In this document: piece after piece, positions 26,877 through 39,200 of the stretch | How the letters are laid out: each line of letters begins with the position of its first letter | Numbering within the stretch: the first letter of the stretch is position 1 | Assembly: GCF_032362555.1 (NCBI RefSeq) | Contig: NC_083527.1 | Span: 7,068,001 to 7,132,000, forward strand | Length of the DNA: 64,000 nt | Direction: 5' to 3' | Origin: Amyelois transitella | Taxonomy: Eukaryota > Arthropoda > Insecta > Lepidoptera > Pyralidae | Program-made: the position numbers and the translations under genes | The notes under the pieces: model-generated | Told to the model about the DNA's origin: nothing | What the model saw: only the letters and a program-made list of their open reading frames with translations | Databases searched by the model: none

Positions 26877-27290
26877 TTTATAAGCCTATTCGCTTATAAA
26901 CTTGGGATTCTTCTTTTAGGCGATGCGCTAGCAACCTGTCCCTATTTTACGTGCCCTTTCAGACTTGTCGAGACTCGACTCTGTCTACCCCGTAAGAGAT
27001 ACTTTATGTGCATGTATAATTATTCTATTAATTTTTTATCAAAGACAGAAGTAATAATAATATCATCTAAATAAATAGTGCCGTGTGATTCCCGGCACCT
27101 ATAAAAAAAAAATTGGACACTCCATCTCGTTCCCATGGATGTCGTAGAAGGCGATTAAAGAATAGGCTTTTAAACTTGGGATTCTTCTTTTAGGCGATGG
27201 GCGAGCAACCTGTCACTATTTGAATCTCAATTCTATCGTTAAGCCAAACAGCTGAACGTGGGATAAAGACGTGATCATATGTACATATAT
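26877..27290 (+). repeat. Short elements, two copies
   Basis: 5'-truncated copy 26877-27012, then a copy 27079-27290 starting GTGCCGTGTGATTCCCGG. Confidence 0.7.
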
Positions 27291-28059
27291 ATGTAAATAA
27301 ATAGTGAAAGATAAGTCGTTTGTATAGAGAAATCTGCCTAGTGGAGCATGACCTCATGTTGGGCGGTGGAGCGTATCTGAAGGGTTAAAATTTGATGCCG
27401 TGATTTGTCGAAACATAGTGGCTGTGAAGACTTCACGAACGTCACTCGCCATCAAACCAATCATAGCCATTTGTATCCATAGTATCGTTGAGTTAGTATC
27501 TCGTAACACAAGTCTCGAACTTAATAAGTGTAATTAGACCCGTATATATATGTATATTTGTGTCATCAAAGTAAAAAACATTAGCCAACTGAGTTTGAGT
27601 TACATCAAATAGCAAACAAATCAGAAAGCTAAAGATAAATAAAATAATAATAATAAAAAAAAAACAATCATAGTGAAAATAAGACGCAGACTAAGAACTC
27701 TTTTTTTACCTCAACGCTCATTTGTAGATTTCCTAAAATCGAGATTGAGTTTAAAAAAATATATTTTGTTTGTAATATTTTTGAAATAATATACCTAACT
27801 ACGTACATTGTCCATTGTCACCAAATACATATATACGTACAATGTTTTGCATACAAATGACATTATAGTCGTATGCACAATTAAATTATTAAACTCATTT
27901 AAATATTCGCTAAGGTTCGCTCCTTAACGATGGACAACTATTATTTATACTTAGTTACTCGTATTTAAGGCTTAAGCATACCTATACAATTTAGTGGATA
28001 GAGCAGAATTGTACCTTTTTTTTAATAATTGTAGTAGGTAATAATTGTAGTTATCAAAT
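27291..28059. other. Gene-free stretch
   Basis: Holds a 3' fragment of the tRNA-derived SINE at about 27478-27550 (GTATCGTTGAGTTAGTATCT). The segment 27330-27475 and the AT-rich remainder are unassigned. Confidence 0.35.
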
Positions 28060-28205
28060 TTTAAAGAGTACCCGAAACCGCCGAGCTTGCATGAAGAGAG
28101 GTATGAATGTGGATGAAGCGAAGGAAGTATGCAGAGATCGTGGCAAGTGGAAAGAGGTAGTCTCTGCCTACATCTCCGGGAAAGAGGCGTGATTTTATTT
28201 ATGTG
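28060..28205 (+). repeat. 5'-truncated RTE 3' end
   Basis: CCGAAACCGCCGAGCTTGCA through GAAAGAGGCGTGATTTTATT, with a short degenerate tail. Confidence 0.8.
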
Positions 28206-28279
28206 TGTAAGTATCAAAAATTTTGTAGTGGTTTAAAATTTGTCAAATAGGTTACGTTCTTTATGTGGTCTAGTGGTTC

Positions 28280-28690
28280 ATTCATTCATTAAGTCACGTC
28301 TACCTATCCCTTACGGAGTAAACAGAGCCAACAGCCTCGCAAAGACTGTAAGGCTACGTTCAGCTGTTAGCGGCTTAAAGATGGCATTTGAGATTCAAAT
28401 AGCGACAGGTTGCTAGACCATCTACCCTACGAGAAGAATCCCAAGTTAGTTAATATACTGAATAAATATATAGTCACGTCTATATCCCTTGCGGGGTACA
28501 CAGAGCCAACAGTCTTGAAAATACTGATAATCCACGTTCAGCTTTTTAGCTTGATGACAGAATTGAGATTCACATAGTGACAGGTTGTTAGTACATCGCT
28601 TAAAAGAAGAAACCCAAGTTTATAAGCCTATCCCTTAGTCGGCTTTTACGACATCCATGGGAACGAGATGGAGTGGTCCTATTCTTTGTT
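28280..28690 (-). repeat. Short elements, two minus copies
   Basis: 28280-28455 (inverted 3' end TCACGTCTACCTATCCC) and 28470-28690 (GTCACGTCTATATCCCTTGC to GAGATGGAGTGGTCCTATTC). Confidence 0.75.
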
Positions 28691-28980
28691 TTTTACGGCA
28701 CTGGAGGATTATTTTAATTTCTAATTTTATTTTTTGACACGTGTACGTATATAAGTGAATAAATATATTCGGCTTTGTTAATATATACATAATGTTAATA
28801 TATACATAATATACATAATACATACATACACCTCTCGTTAACCATAAAGGTGTGTGACTCTAGGGAAAGCGTTTTAAACGAAAGATAAACTCAACAATGT
28901 CGGGTGAAACCGATTGAAAACCTTTCTTGTAGCAATTATTAAAAGAGAAATTAACAATGGGAATATCATCATTCATTGAC

Positions 28981-29350
28981 GGCCTCTGTGGCGCAGCGGC
29001 AGTACGCTTGTCTGTGACACCGGAGGTCCAGGGTTCGAATCCCGGCCAGGGCATGATGAGAAAAGAACTTTTACTGATTGGCCTGGGTCATGGATGTTCA
29101 TCTATATAAGTATTTATTATAAATATAGTATCGTTGAGTTAGTATCTCGTAACACAAGTGTCGAACTTACTTCGAGGCTCAATCTGTGTATAAAATGTAT
29201 GGTGTATCTGTGTATGTATGTATACGTGGAATGGTTTATCTATATATGTAAGTATTTATTATAAAATATAGTATCTTTGAGTTAGTACCAGTAGTTCCTG
29301 TGATAAGCGCGTTCAAACAAACAAACTCTTCAGCTTTATAAGTATATGTA
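28981..29350 (+). repeat. tRNA-derived SINE plus fragments
   Basis: Head GGCCTCTGTGGCGCAGCGGC and B box GGTTCGAATCCC at 28981-29045, body to about 29195. A second partial body (29260-29285) follows, then a Helitron-like end. Confidence 0.75.
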
Positions 29351-29572
29351 GTTGTAGAACACATTTCCTCTCCAAGTTTCAAATAAAAGGTAATTTCCGT
29401 TAAAAATTAATATCCATATTGTATTACCTTTGTGCTTCAATACACGTAACTCATTACCCATATCGGATGGTCAAGTCGACCACCGGTCAAGCGGAAACTC
29501 TTCAACCGACTTAACAAAAAGAGATTCTCAATTCGTATTACATTTTGTAACATGTGATATTTCTTAACATTT

Positions 29573-29813
29573 TGTACATACATACATATGGTCACGTCTA
29601 TATCCCTTGCGGGGTAGACAGAGCCAATAGTCAATAGAACGTGGCAATAGCCAATAGCCACGTTCAGCTTTTTGGCTTAATGATAGGATTGAGATTCAAA
29701 TAGTGACAGGTTGCTAGCCCATCGCCTAAAAAAGAATCCCAAGTTTGTAAGCCTATCCCTCAGTCGCCTTTTACGATTGTATTTTTATTGGTGCCGGGAA
29801 CCACACGGCACTG
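29573..29813 (-). repeat. Short element, minus orientation
   Basis: From ATACATATGGTCACGTCTAT to GCCGGGAACCACACGGCAC, slightly shortened inside. Confidence 0.8.
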
Positions 29814-30149
29814 TTTTGTTACAGGTACTTTGTAATTTTTTTCATTAAAAATAATTTATTAAAAAAAAATATATATTTATTAAAAAAAAAATGTTAATTT
29901 CTTAACCGTTCGACATTGTGTAACATAAGATCAGCTATAGATTGGCATATAATTGGAAAAAGGCCATTTTATCATTTTAATTGTGAGGAGTATCGTAAGG
30001 GACATCAATCATCATTTGACAAATTATTATCACAGACGTGAATAATTACTACAAGCTTAAAAAAAGTTAACAAAAATATAGCACCAAACACCGCTCGGTA
30101 ACCCAGGTACTGTAAGTTAAAGTCATGATGAAACAACATTGTTTTCCAG
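29814..30149. other. Sequence upstream of the first FERM coding exon
   Basis: AT-rich, ends in the acceptor GTTTTCCAG. No repeat recognised in the last 200 bases. Confidence 0.35.
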
Positions 30150-30277
30150 GCGTTATAATGCGCGAGAGTCTCCGTCGCCTCACTCCCGAGGAAGGCTGGC
30201 GGGAACGAAGAATGGGAGACACCAGGAGAGTCAGGGTGGAGCTGATGGATGGAGAGCATATCACTGTGGACATGGAT
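30150..30277 (+). CDS. FERM gene first coding exon
   Basis: Acceptor GTTTTCCAG, eight untranslated bases, ATG at 30158, donor GAT|GTAAGT in phase 0 (40 codons). A short element starts 30 bp after the donor. Confidence 0.78.
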
Positions 30278-33200
30278 GTAAGTTAATAACATCTTATATA
30301 TAAAATTGCCGTGTGGTTCCCTGTACCAATACAAAAAAGAATAGGACCACTCCATCTCTTTCCCGTGGATGTCGTAAAAGGCGACTAAGGGATAGGCTAA
30401 CAAACTTGGGATTTCTTTTTAGGCGATGGGCTAGCAACCTGTCACTATTGGAATCTCAATTCTATCATTAAGCCAAATAGCTGAACGTGGCCATTCAGTC
30501 TTTTCAAGACTGTTGGCTCTGTCTACCCCGCAAGGGATATAGACGTGACCATATGTATGTATGTATATTTAAAATTCTCTCTCTCAATCGAATCTCAATT
30601 CTATCACTAAGCCAAACAGGTGGGCGTGGCCTATCAGTCTTTTCAAGACTGGTGGCTCTGTCTACCTCGCCAGGGATATAGACGTGATCATATGTATGTA
30701 TGTATGTATATAAAATTCTAGTGTCACAATATCGTTCCCGTACCTCCTCTGAAACGGCTTGACCGATTCTCATGAAATTTTGTGGGCACATTGAGTAGGT
30801 CTGAGAATCGGCCAACATTTATTTTCCATATCCCTTAGTGATAAGAATTGTCCACACTTAACATTTCTTTTTAACAAGAAATTAATTAAAATAAATTTAT
30901 ATGGCACAACAACGTTTGCCGGGACAGCTAGTATACATATAAATTTATCTTTAGTTTTCTATTACACCACTAGATGGCGCTGATAAAATCACATACAATG
31001 TAAAACTCGCACTAACCCCCCAAGTTTTTCGCTAATCCTACGGGAACTATAGCTTTTAACGGGAAGAGATACCCTATGTATATCCTTTATATACGAGTAA
31101 TTTCAAGAAGCTTGGTTTAGTAGATAACGCGTGAAGAGACAACGAACAAACTAATAAAATTACTATCGAATTTGCAATATAAGTTGGGACTAGCTGTACT
31201 TAAAAACGATACTTACATATTTTGTACAAATAATCACGTCTATACCCCCTGAAGGGTAGACAGAGCCATTAGCCTTAAAAAGACAGACAGGCCGCGTTCA
31301 CCATATTTATTGAAATTCAATAGTGGCAGGTTGGTTATGTATGTGCCGTGTGGTTCCCGGCACCATTACAAAAAAGAATAGGACCACTCTATCTCTTTCC
31401 CACGGATGTCGTAAAGGCGACTAAGGGATAGGCTTATAAACTTGGGATTCCTCTTTTAGGCGATGAGCTAGCAACCTGTCACTATTTGAATCTCAATTCT
31501 ATCACTAAGCCAAACAGCTGAGCGTGGCCTATCAGCCTTTTCAAGACTGGTGGCTCTGTCTACCCCGCTAGGGATATAGACGTGATCATATGTTTGTATG
31601 TATGTATGGTTATGTATGTATGTATGGTTATGTATGTATGCATGTAAAAACATCGCCAACAAGAACAATCCCAAGTCTATTAGCCACCCCTTTAGTCGCC
31701 TATTACGACATCCGTGTAAACGATACGTAAGTAATATCATTTTCTATGTGGCCAACTGTACATAGGCAGGATACATAAATCTGACAAAGTGCTTGTAAAT
31801 TGTTTTCGCGTTAAGATGTTGTAAATCTTGAGTGTTTAATGTTCAGATGTGGATTTTATAAATAGGATAAGATCGAATCGATGAACTAAATGGGTTATAG
31901 AGATGAGAACTGTTAAGGCAACATACATCTATACTAATATTATAAAGCTGAAGAGTTTGTTTGTTTGAACGCGCTAATCTCAGAAACTACTGGTTCGAAT
32001 TGAAAAATTCTTTTTGTGTTGAATAGACTATTTATCGAGGAAGGTTTTAGGCTATATAACATCACGCTGCAACTATAAGGAGCGAAGAAATAATGGAACA
32101 TGTGAATAAAACGGGGAAAATTATTCCTCCTTGAGGGCTTCAATGATGCCCAAAATAACTATACCACGCGGACGGAGTCGCGGGCAATGCCGTACTCCTC
32201 GTACGGAAACGAATGCCCGCGAAACGGCTTGACCGATTCTCATGAAATTTTGTTGAACATATTGAGTAGGTCTGAGAATCTATTTTTCATACCCACAAAT
32301 GCAAAACAACGTTCTCCGGGACAGCTAAAAATGAATAAAAGTTTTGAATTTGAAAATTTATAAATTTCACGGCAACAAAACACAAGTTAGTTGTTAGTCA
32401 GATTGGATCCAGATCACCTTGAAATGCTTATCTTTTTGCGATCCCATACCAAAGATCTTTTGTTTTCTTTCCTTTTTGTCTGACTGAACGAGTCATTATG
32501 CAGACTTGTAGATGATTTTGTTTTTCTTTTTTTAACCACGACAAGAAAACGAAGTTTATTATTTTATTTGTTTGCTATTTATAGCATTGCAAATAAGCTT
32601 TTGCAGTCTTATGGCTAAAAGAAATTCCTTGTGCCGTGTGGTTCCCGGCACCAATACAAAAATGAATAGGATCACTCCATCTCTTTCCCATGGATGTCGT
32701 AAAAGGCGACTAAGGTTAAAACTTACAAACTTGGGATTCTTTTTTAGGCGATAGGCTAGCAACCAACTTGAGATTCAAACAGTGACACTGTTTGAATCTC
32801 AATTCTATCATTAAGCCTATTAGAGCGAAGCACCTTACCGAATCGAGACTAGACAGAGCCGACGCTATGTCTACCCCGTAAGGGATATAGATAGATAGAA
32901 AGATAATTCATTTATTTGATTTGCTACACACAATTTACAATTTCATATGAAATACAAATTAATTAGGGTGTGAGTTGCAGCAATACCTACAAAAAGGTCA
33001 CAACTGAACGAATTTATTGCTATAGAGCAATAACTACGCTGATTTTCAGTTATGACCTAGGTGCTAGTGCAGGTCAACTAGACGGGACCATATGTATGTT
33101 TGTATTACAGAGGAAAGCCCGTGGCTCTGATCTTTTGGACAAAGTGTGTGATAACCTGGACCTGGTGGAGAAGGACTACTTCGGGCTGCTTCACGCCCAA

Positions 33201-36200
33201 CGAGGGGACCCTAGGCTCTGGGTAGATCTCAACAGGAGACTGTCTAAGACTTTCAAAAGTAAGTGCTATTTTGTTACATATGTAATACATGTAATATATG
33301 TAATATGAGTGTGGAGGGAAAGGTCGGAGTGGGAAGACCTAGACGAACGTATCTTGATCAAATTAAGGACGTCCTGGTAAAGGGTCAGGTCAAAAGTATC
33401 CGAAACCGCTGAGCATGCATTAAGAGAGTTATGAATGTGGATGAAGCAAAGTAAGTATGCAGAGATCGTGGCAAGTGGAAAGAGGTAGTCTCTACCTACC
33501 CCTCCGGGAAAGAGGCGTGATTTTATGTATGTATGTATGTTATCCCTCGCGGGGTAGACAGAGTTAAGAATCTTGACAAGACTGATAGGCCACGTTCGGC
33601 TGTTTGGCTTGATGATAGAATTGTGATTCAAATAGTGACAGGTTGTTAGCCCATAAATTAATGTGAATTTTCCAGTAATATCATTTTACGATCCTCGAAC
33701 AAGAGATACAGTAATCCTATTCCGAAGTGCCTAGATCCACACAGATAAATATATATATACGGGACAAATTACACAGATTAAGTTAGCCTCGAAGTAAGTT
33801 CGAAACTTGTATACTAACTCAACGATACTATATTTTATAATAAACACTTAGATAGATAAACATCCAAGACCCTGACCGATCAGAGAAAATTCGTTTCTCA
33901 TCATATCCTCACCGGGATTCGAACCCGGGACCTCAGGTGTCATCGTCAAACATATAACCGCTGCGCCACAGAGGCCGTCAAAACGGACATTCGGACACTT
34001 TTCATTCCACTTTCAGATGAGCCTTGGGATGTGAAATTCGCAGTGAAATTCTACCCTCCGGAGCCTTCAGAGCTGGGCGATGACCTCACCAGGCATCAGC
34101 TTGTGTTGGCGGTCAGCAAAGATCTCATGGAAGGTAACATTGACATGATGATTGTAGGCAACCTTCTTGGTATACGCCATAGCAACGGTTGCCATGATTT
34201 TGTTTTATTAGAGACCGCCGCCCGCGACTTCGTCCGCATGGAAACCCTATCAATCCCGCGGGAACTCTGGGATAAAAAGTAGCCTATGTGTTATTCTGGG
34301 TCTTCAGCTACCTACATACCAAATTTCATGGTAATCGGTTCAGTAGTTTTTGCATGAAAGAGTAACAAACATCCATACAAACTTTCGCCTTTATAATAGT
34401 AGTAGGATATAATAGTAGTAGGATATATCAAAAATATTTTTATTGTTACATGTTCGGAATTTATACGTTGAATAATATATACATTTTAAAACTGATTATT
34501 TCTCTCCTCTTTTCTCCTTCTATCTTCTGTAGGAATATGTAAATAACTTTTATAACTATGCTTCCTACAATAATCATCCACCTGGCAGTGCCGATTGGTG
34601 TTTTCTTGGAAAGATATATAAGGTCTCATGTTCTAATATAACTCACGCGCCTCAGATTCAGATAAAAAGACCGTATTCCTATACCCAGGCCGCGTGACAT
34701 GTTGTAACATAACTCACGCGCCTCAGATTCAGATAAAAAGACTGTATTTCTGTACCGTCCTGGTAAAGGGTCAGGTCAAAAGTACCCGAAACCGCCGAGC
34801 TTGCATGAAGAGAGTTATGAATGTGGATGAAGCGAAGGAAGTATGCAGAGATCGTGGCAAGTGGAAAGAGGTAGTCTCTGCCTACCCCTCCAGGAAAGAG
34901 GCGTGATTTTATGTATGTATGTATGTATTTCTGTACCGTGCCGTGTGGTTCCCGGCATCAATACAAAAAAGAATAGGACCACTCCACCTCTTTCCCATGG
35001 ATGACGTAAAAGGCGACTACGGGATAGGCTTACAAACTTGGAATTCTTTTTTAGGCGATGGGCTAGCAACCTCACTATTTGAATCTCAATTCTATCATTA
35101 AGCCAAATAGCTGAACGTGGCCATTCAGTCTTTTCAAGACTGTTGGCTCTGTCTAGCCCGCAAGGGTTATAGACGTGACCACATGTATATGTATGTGTAT
35201 GTATTCCTATACCCAGGACGCCTGACGTGTTCCAACATAACGCACGCGCTTCTAGCGTCGTACCGGCGGCAGGCCGAGCGCGGCGACCGGCCGCCGGCTG
35301 CGCGTGCGCCGCTCGCGCTCTGTGACGAGATGGAGGACAAAATTGATGAACTCTATATGAAACATACGTGAGTTTCTTCTTTTGCTTTTTGTCAACAGAT
35401 TGACTGACTTTTTTTTAGGTGATTTACAGGGTTACAATTGATACAAAGGTAACTTTTATGATAATTAACCATAATCAATTTTTTTATCAAGGCTAGAAAA
35501 CAACTCATTATCGTTATCAAAAGCTGATGGTGGCCCATCATTCTTTTCAAGACTGTTGGCTCTGTCTGCCCCGCAAGGGATATAGACGTGATTATATGCA
35601 TGTATTTTTTTTCTTTCACAGAGGCCAAACCCCGGCTGAAGCCGACTTAAATTACTTAGAAACGGCTAAGAGGTTGCCCCTGTACGGCGCCGAACTCCAC
35701 GTGGCCAGCGACGTGCAGTGGGCGGACATCGTGCTGGCCGTCACCGCGCACGGCGTCGCCGTCTTCAGGGACGGGTGAGTGTACCCTGTACCCTGTGCCC
35801 TGTACCCTGTACCCTGTACCCTGTACCCTGTACCCTGTACCCTGTACCCTGTACCCTGTACCCTGTACCCTGTACCCTGTACCCTGTACCCTGTACCCTG
35901 TGCACTGTGCCCTGTGCCCTGTGCCCTGTGCCCTGTGCCCTGTGCCCTGTGCCCTGTGCCCTGTACCCTGTACCCTGTGCCCTGTACCCTGTACCCTGTG
36001 CCCTGTACCCTGTACCCTGTGCACTGTGCACTGTGCCGTGTGCCCTGTACCCTACACCCTGTACCCTGTGCACTGTGCACTGTGCCGTGTGCCCTGTACC
36101 CTGTACCCTGTACCATGTAACATGTACCCTGTACCCTGTGCCCTGTACCCTGTACCCTGTGCACTGTGCACTGTGCCGTGTGCCCTGTACCCTACACCCT

Positions 36201-39200
36201 GTACCCTGCACCCTGCACCCTGTACCCTGTACCCTGCACCCTGTACCCTGTTCTCTGTGGCATTTACCTGGTGCCATGTACACTCTACTCTGTACACACC
36301 CTGTATCTTGAGCCTGTACCTTGTACCCTGTACTTTGTATCCTATACATTCTACTCCTAAAACAGTTAGCTCTGTCTACCCCGCAAGGGATATAAACGTG
36401 ATTATATATATATGTATGAATTTTGTGGCGACATCTCTACGCCACTCGTCGACAACATCAAATCACACAACAACTGTCAATCATCTCGAAGAAATCGACG
36501 CGCTCAGCCAATAGCAGCGAAGAACCCAAATCGCGATTTCAGAGATTTCATGGATTGGAGCTATATATACAACCTCCGACACAACATCGTCTGTCGCGCG
36601 GTTCCCCAGGCATAACACCTAGCCTGGCGGAAGATCTTCCCTTTGGTGGCGGTCGAATCGAATCATCGCTCCCGCTACAAATTTAATATGTTACAGCCAA
36701 GTGATGAACCGCTTCCCCTGGGCGAAGATCACAAAGATCAGCTACAACAAACGCACATACACTCTGCGCCTGCGCACAGGGGAATTTGACGAATTTGAAA
36801 ATCACGTCATCTTCAGACTGCCCTCCACTACGGCCGCTAAGAAATTGTGGAGATGCAGTGTGGAACATCATATCTTCTTCAGGTAATGAAATGAAATGAA
36901 ATTTTATTTATTAACATTTAGGTTTGCTACAATTGGTTATACAATTGGTCCCACACTAGGCAACATGCCTGTCCTATGGTAACCAATGTTATAGAACATA
37001 TATATAACGTTAAAAGTAGCCGACAATAAGTTTACAGGAGTTAATAGTTACATGCTATACAAGACATTAAGACATTACATTACTGTAGATTCTTCCATTC
37101 ATATCACGTCTATTTCCCTTGCGGTATGGACAGAGCCTATAGTCTTGGAAACAATGATAGGCCACGTTCAGCTATTTGGCTTTTAGATAGAATTGAGATT
37201 CAAATAGTGACAGATTGCTAGCCCATCCCCTAAAAGAATCCCAAGTTTATAAGCCTACCCCTTAGTCGCCTTTTACGACATCCAAGGGAGAGAGATGTAG
37301 TGGTCCTATTATTTTTTCTATTAGTACCGGGAACCACACGGCACCAATAGAAAAAAGGGCATTACTTTACTCACTTTGAAACTATCCTATGTATAATTAA
37401 TAATTTTAACTATATTTTGTAAATTAATAATGTAATGTAAAAAATCTTATGAATCCTATTGAGGACCTTCAATTATGAAATTCTGGGGATTTGAAAATTC
37501 AACATTCAAGTGTTATTGAAATGTTGAATAAATTATCATTTATTCATAACTTAACATGATTACAGTCTAATACATTTGTATGATTGTTAATATTAAATGT
37601 TGTTAGTTCTAACTTAGATAATGTTCTTGTACCTAATACAATACAAAGTAAGTTTAATTATTATGTTTCGTATAATAACAAAACTGCATTTTTTAAATTC
37701 AACGTCCGCGTGGAATAGTTATGTATTTTGGGCATCATTGAAGCTCTCAAGGGTGAATAAGTTTCCCCGCTTTTTTCACATTTTCCATTATTTCTTCGCC
37801 CCTTATAGTTGCAGCGTGATGTAATACAGCCTAAAGCCTTCCTCGATAAATGGTCTATTCAACAAAAGAATTTTTAAATTCGAACCAGTAGTTCCTGAGA
37901 TTAGCGCGTTCAAACAAACAAACAAACTCTACAGCTTTATAATATTAGTAGGTATAGATATGCAGAAAATAAAAATACCAATTTTTTATATCACTAGTTA
38001 TAACGCATCAAATATTGTTGTATTTTTGGAAATATCAACGTAGGTATATGTTGGCTGTACATAAAGTCTACGTGATTCCATTTCGGATCAGGAACCAGCC
38101 ACGTCTCAATGACATTAGGTAACTGTGACACCAACCATTCAACATCTTTAACGCCCACCAACCCATCATTCCCTCCATATATAATGAACACAGGAGCGGT
38201 AGTTGCTCGTAATTTATATTTAGGAGGATATTTCGTTCCATAAACGTTCAAATTATCAGCACCGTAATCAAATTTGTGGAAATCATCACTGACCATGTCC
38301 TGTCCATAATGTGCCAAGTTGTGAATAGAAGTGCCCGCAGTCAAATGTCCAAATAACGTGCTAACAGTTGAAAGAGTCACTGACCTAGGATGGGAACTAT
38401 CCAGTAGTGTCAATGCTGACCGGCAAATACTCCCTGGCCCCATATTGAGCCGGCAAAACATTGCAACGTAATCTGGTACCGATTCAGGTTTACCAAGCAC
38501 TTCGTACACTCTTGCTTTTGTCAACACGCGTTCGTATTTACGAAAATTTATCACCAGCGATCTGGCAAGTTGTGATTTCGTGTATTTATGTCGCGTAGAC
38601 GGCGCCAATGTTATGAAAACTCTTAATTTATCACAGTATCCCGGTCTTTCGGAGCACATAATGAAAGCCGAGCCGGCACCTTGCGAATATCCAATGTATC
38701 TCAAATTACGTTCACCGGTTTGTTCCAAAACATAATCGACTGTCGCTGGCACATCGTAATATCCCATTTGATCGTATGAAAAGTTCCAAAATTTGGCGTC
38801 AATGTCTGGATTCAGGGTAACATGAGCTCTGGAGTGGTAATTCCCTCGAACATTGCCGACCCAGACGTCATAGCAGGCGTCTGCTAAAAGATAAGCCAGT
38901 CCAACTCCAGGTCCTGCATCCAAGAAAGTGTCCGAGCTCATCAGTAATCCATGCATGAGCAGTAGCGGTGGTGTTTTGTCTCCACATTTTCTGGCCTTCA
39001 TCCTAAATGTCGTCAATATATACCCATCTTCTGTAGTCACGTAATGCTGCTCCGAATCATATCCATATTTCCAAGCGAGCTGGGAGAAATTCAACTCCGA
39101 ATCGGGACTGTTTAGAACTGCACTGCCGACATTGTTCCTCAAATTAATACTATAACACTCTTTTAAGACTAGGAATGTGATGATTATTTGGACAAAGCGT

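Noticed and set aside
28981..29052. tRNA gene
   Set aside because: The head folds only partly like a tRNA, recurs many times with a constant non-tRNA body, and is the 5' part of a SINE.
35778..36250. Regular short repeats suggestive of a CRISPR-like or telomeric array
   Set aside because: Unit is 7 bp with no spacers, the genome is eukaryotic, and the unit is not the insect telomere repeat TTAGG.
35652..36514. Long overlapping open frames rich in CTLYPVPCTL or YRVQGTGYRV repeats on both strands
   Set aside because: They are translations of a 7-bp minisatellite whose units lack stop codons. The frame content is dictated by the repeat and the block lies inside a FERM-gene intron.
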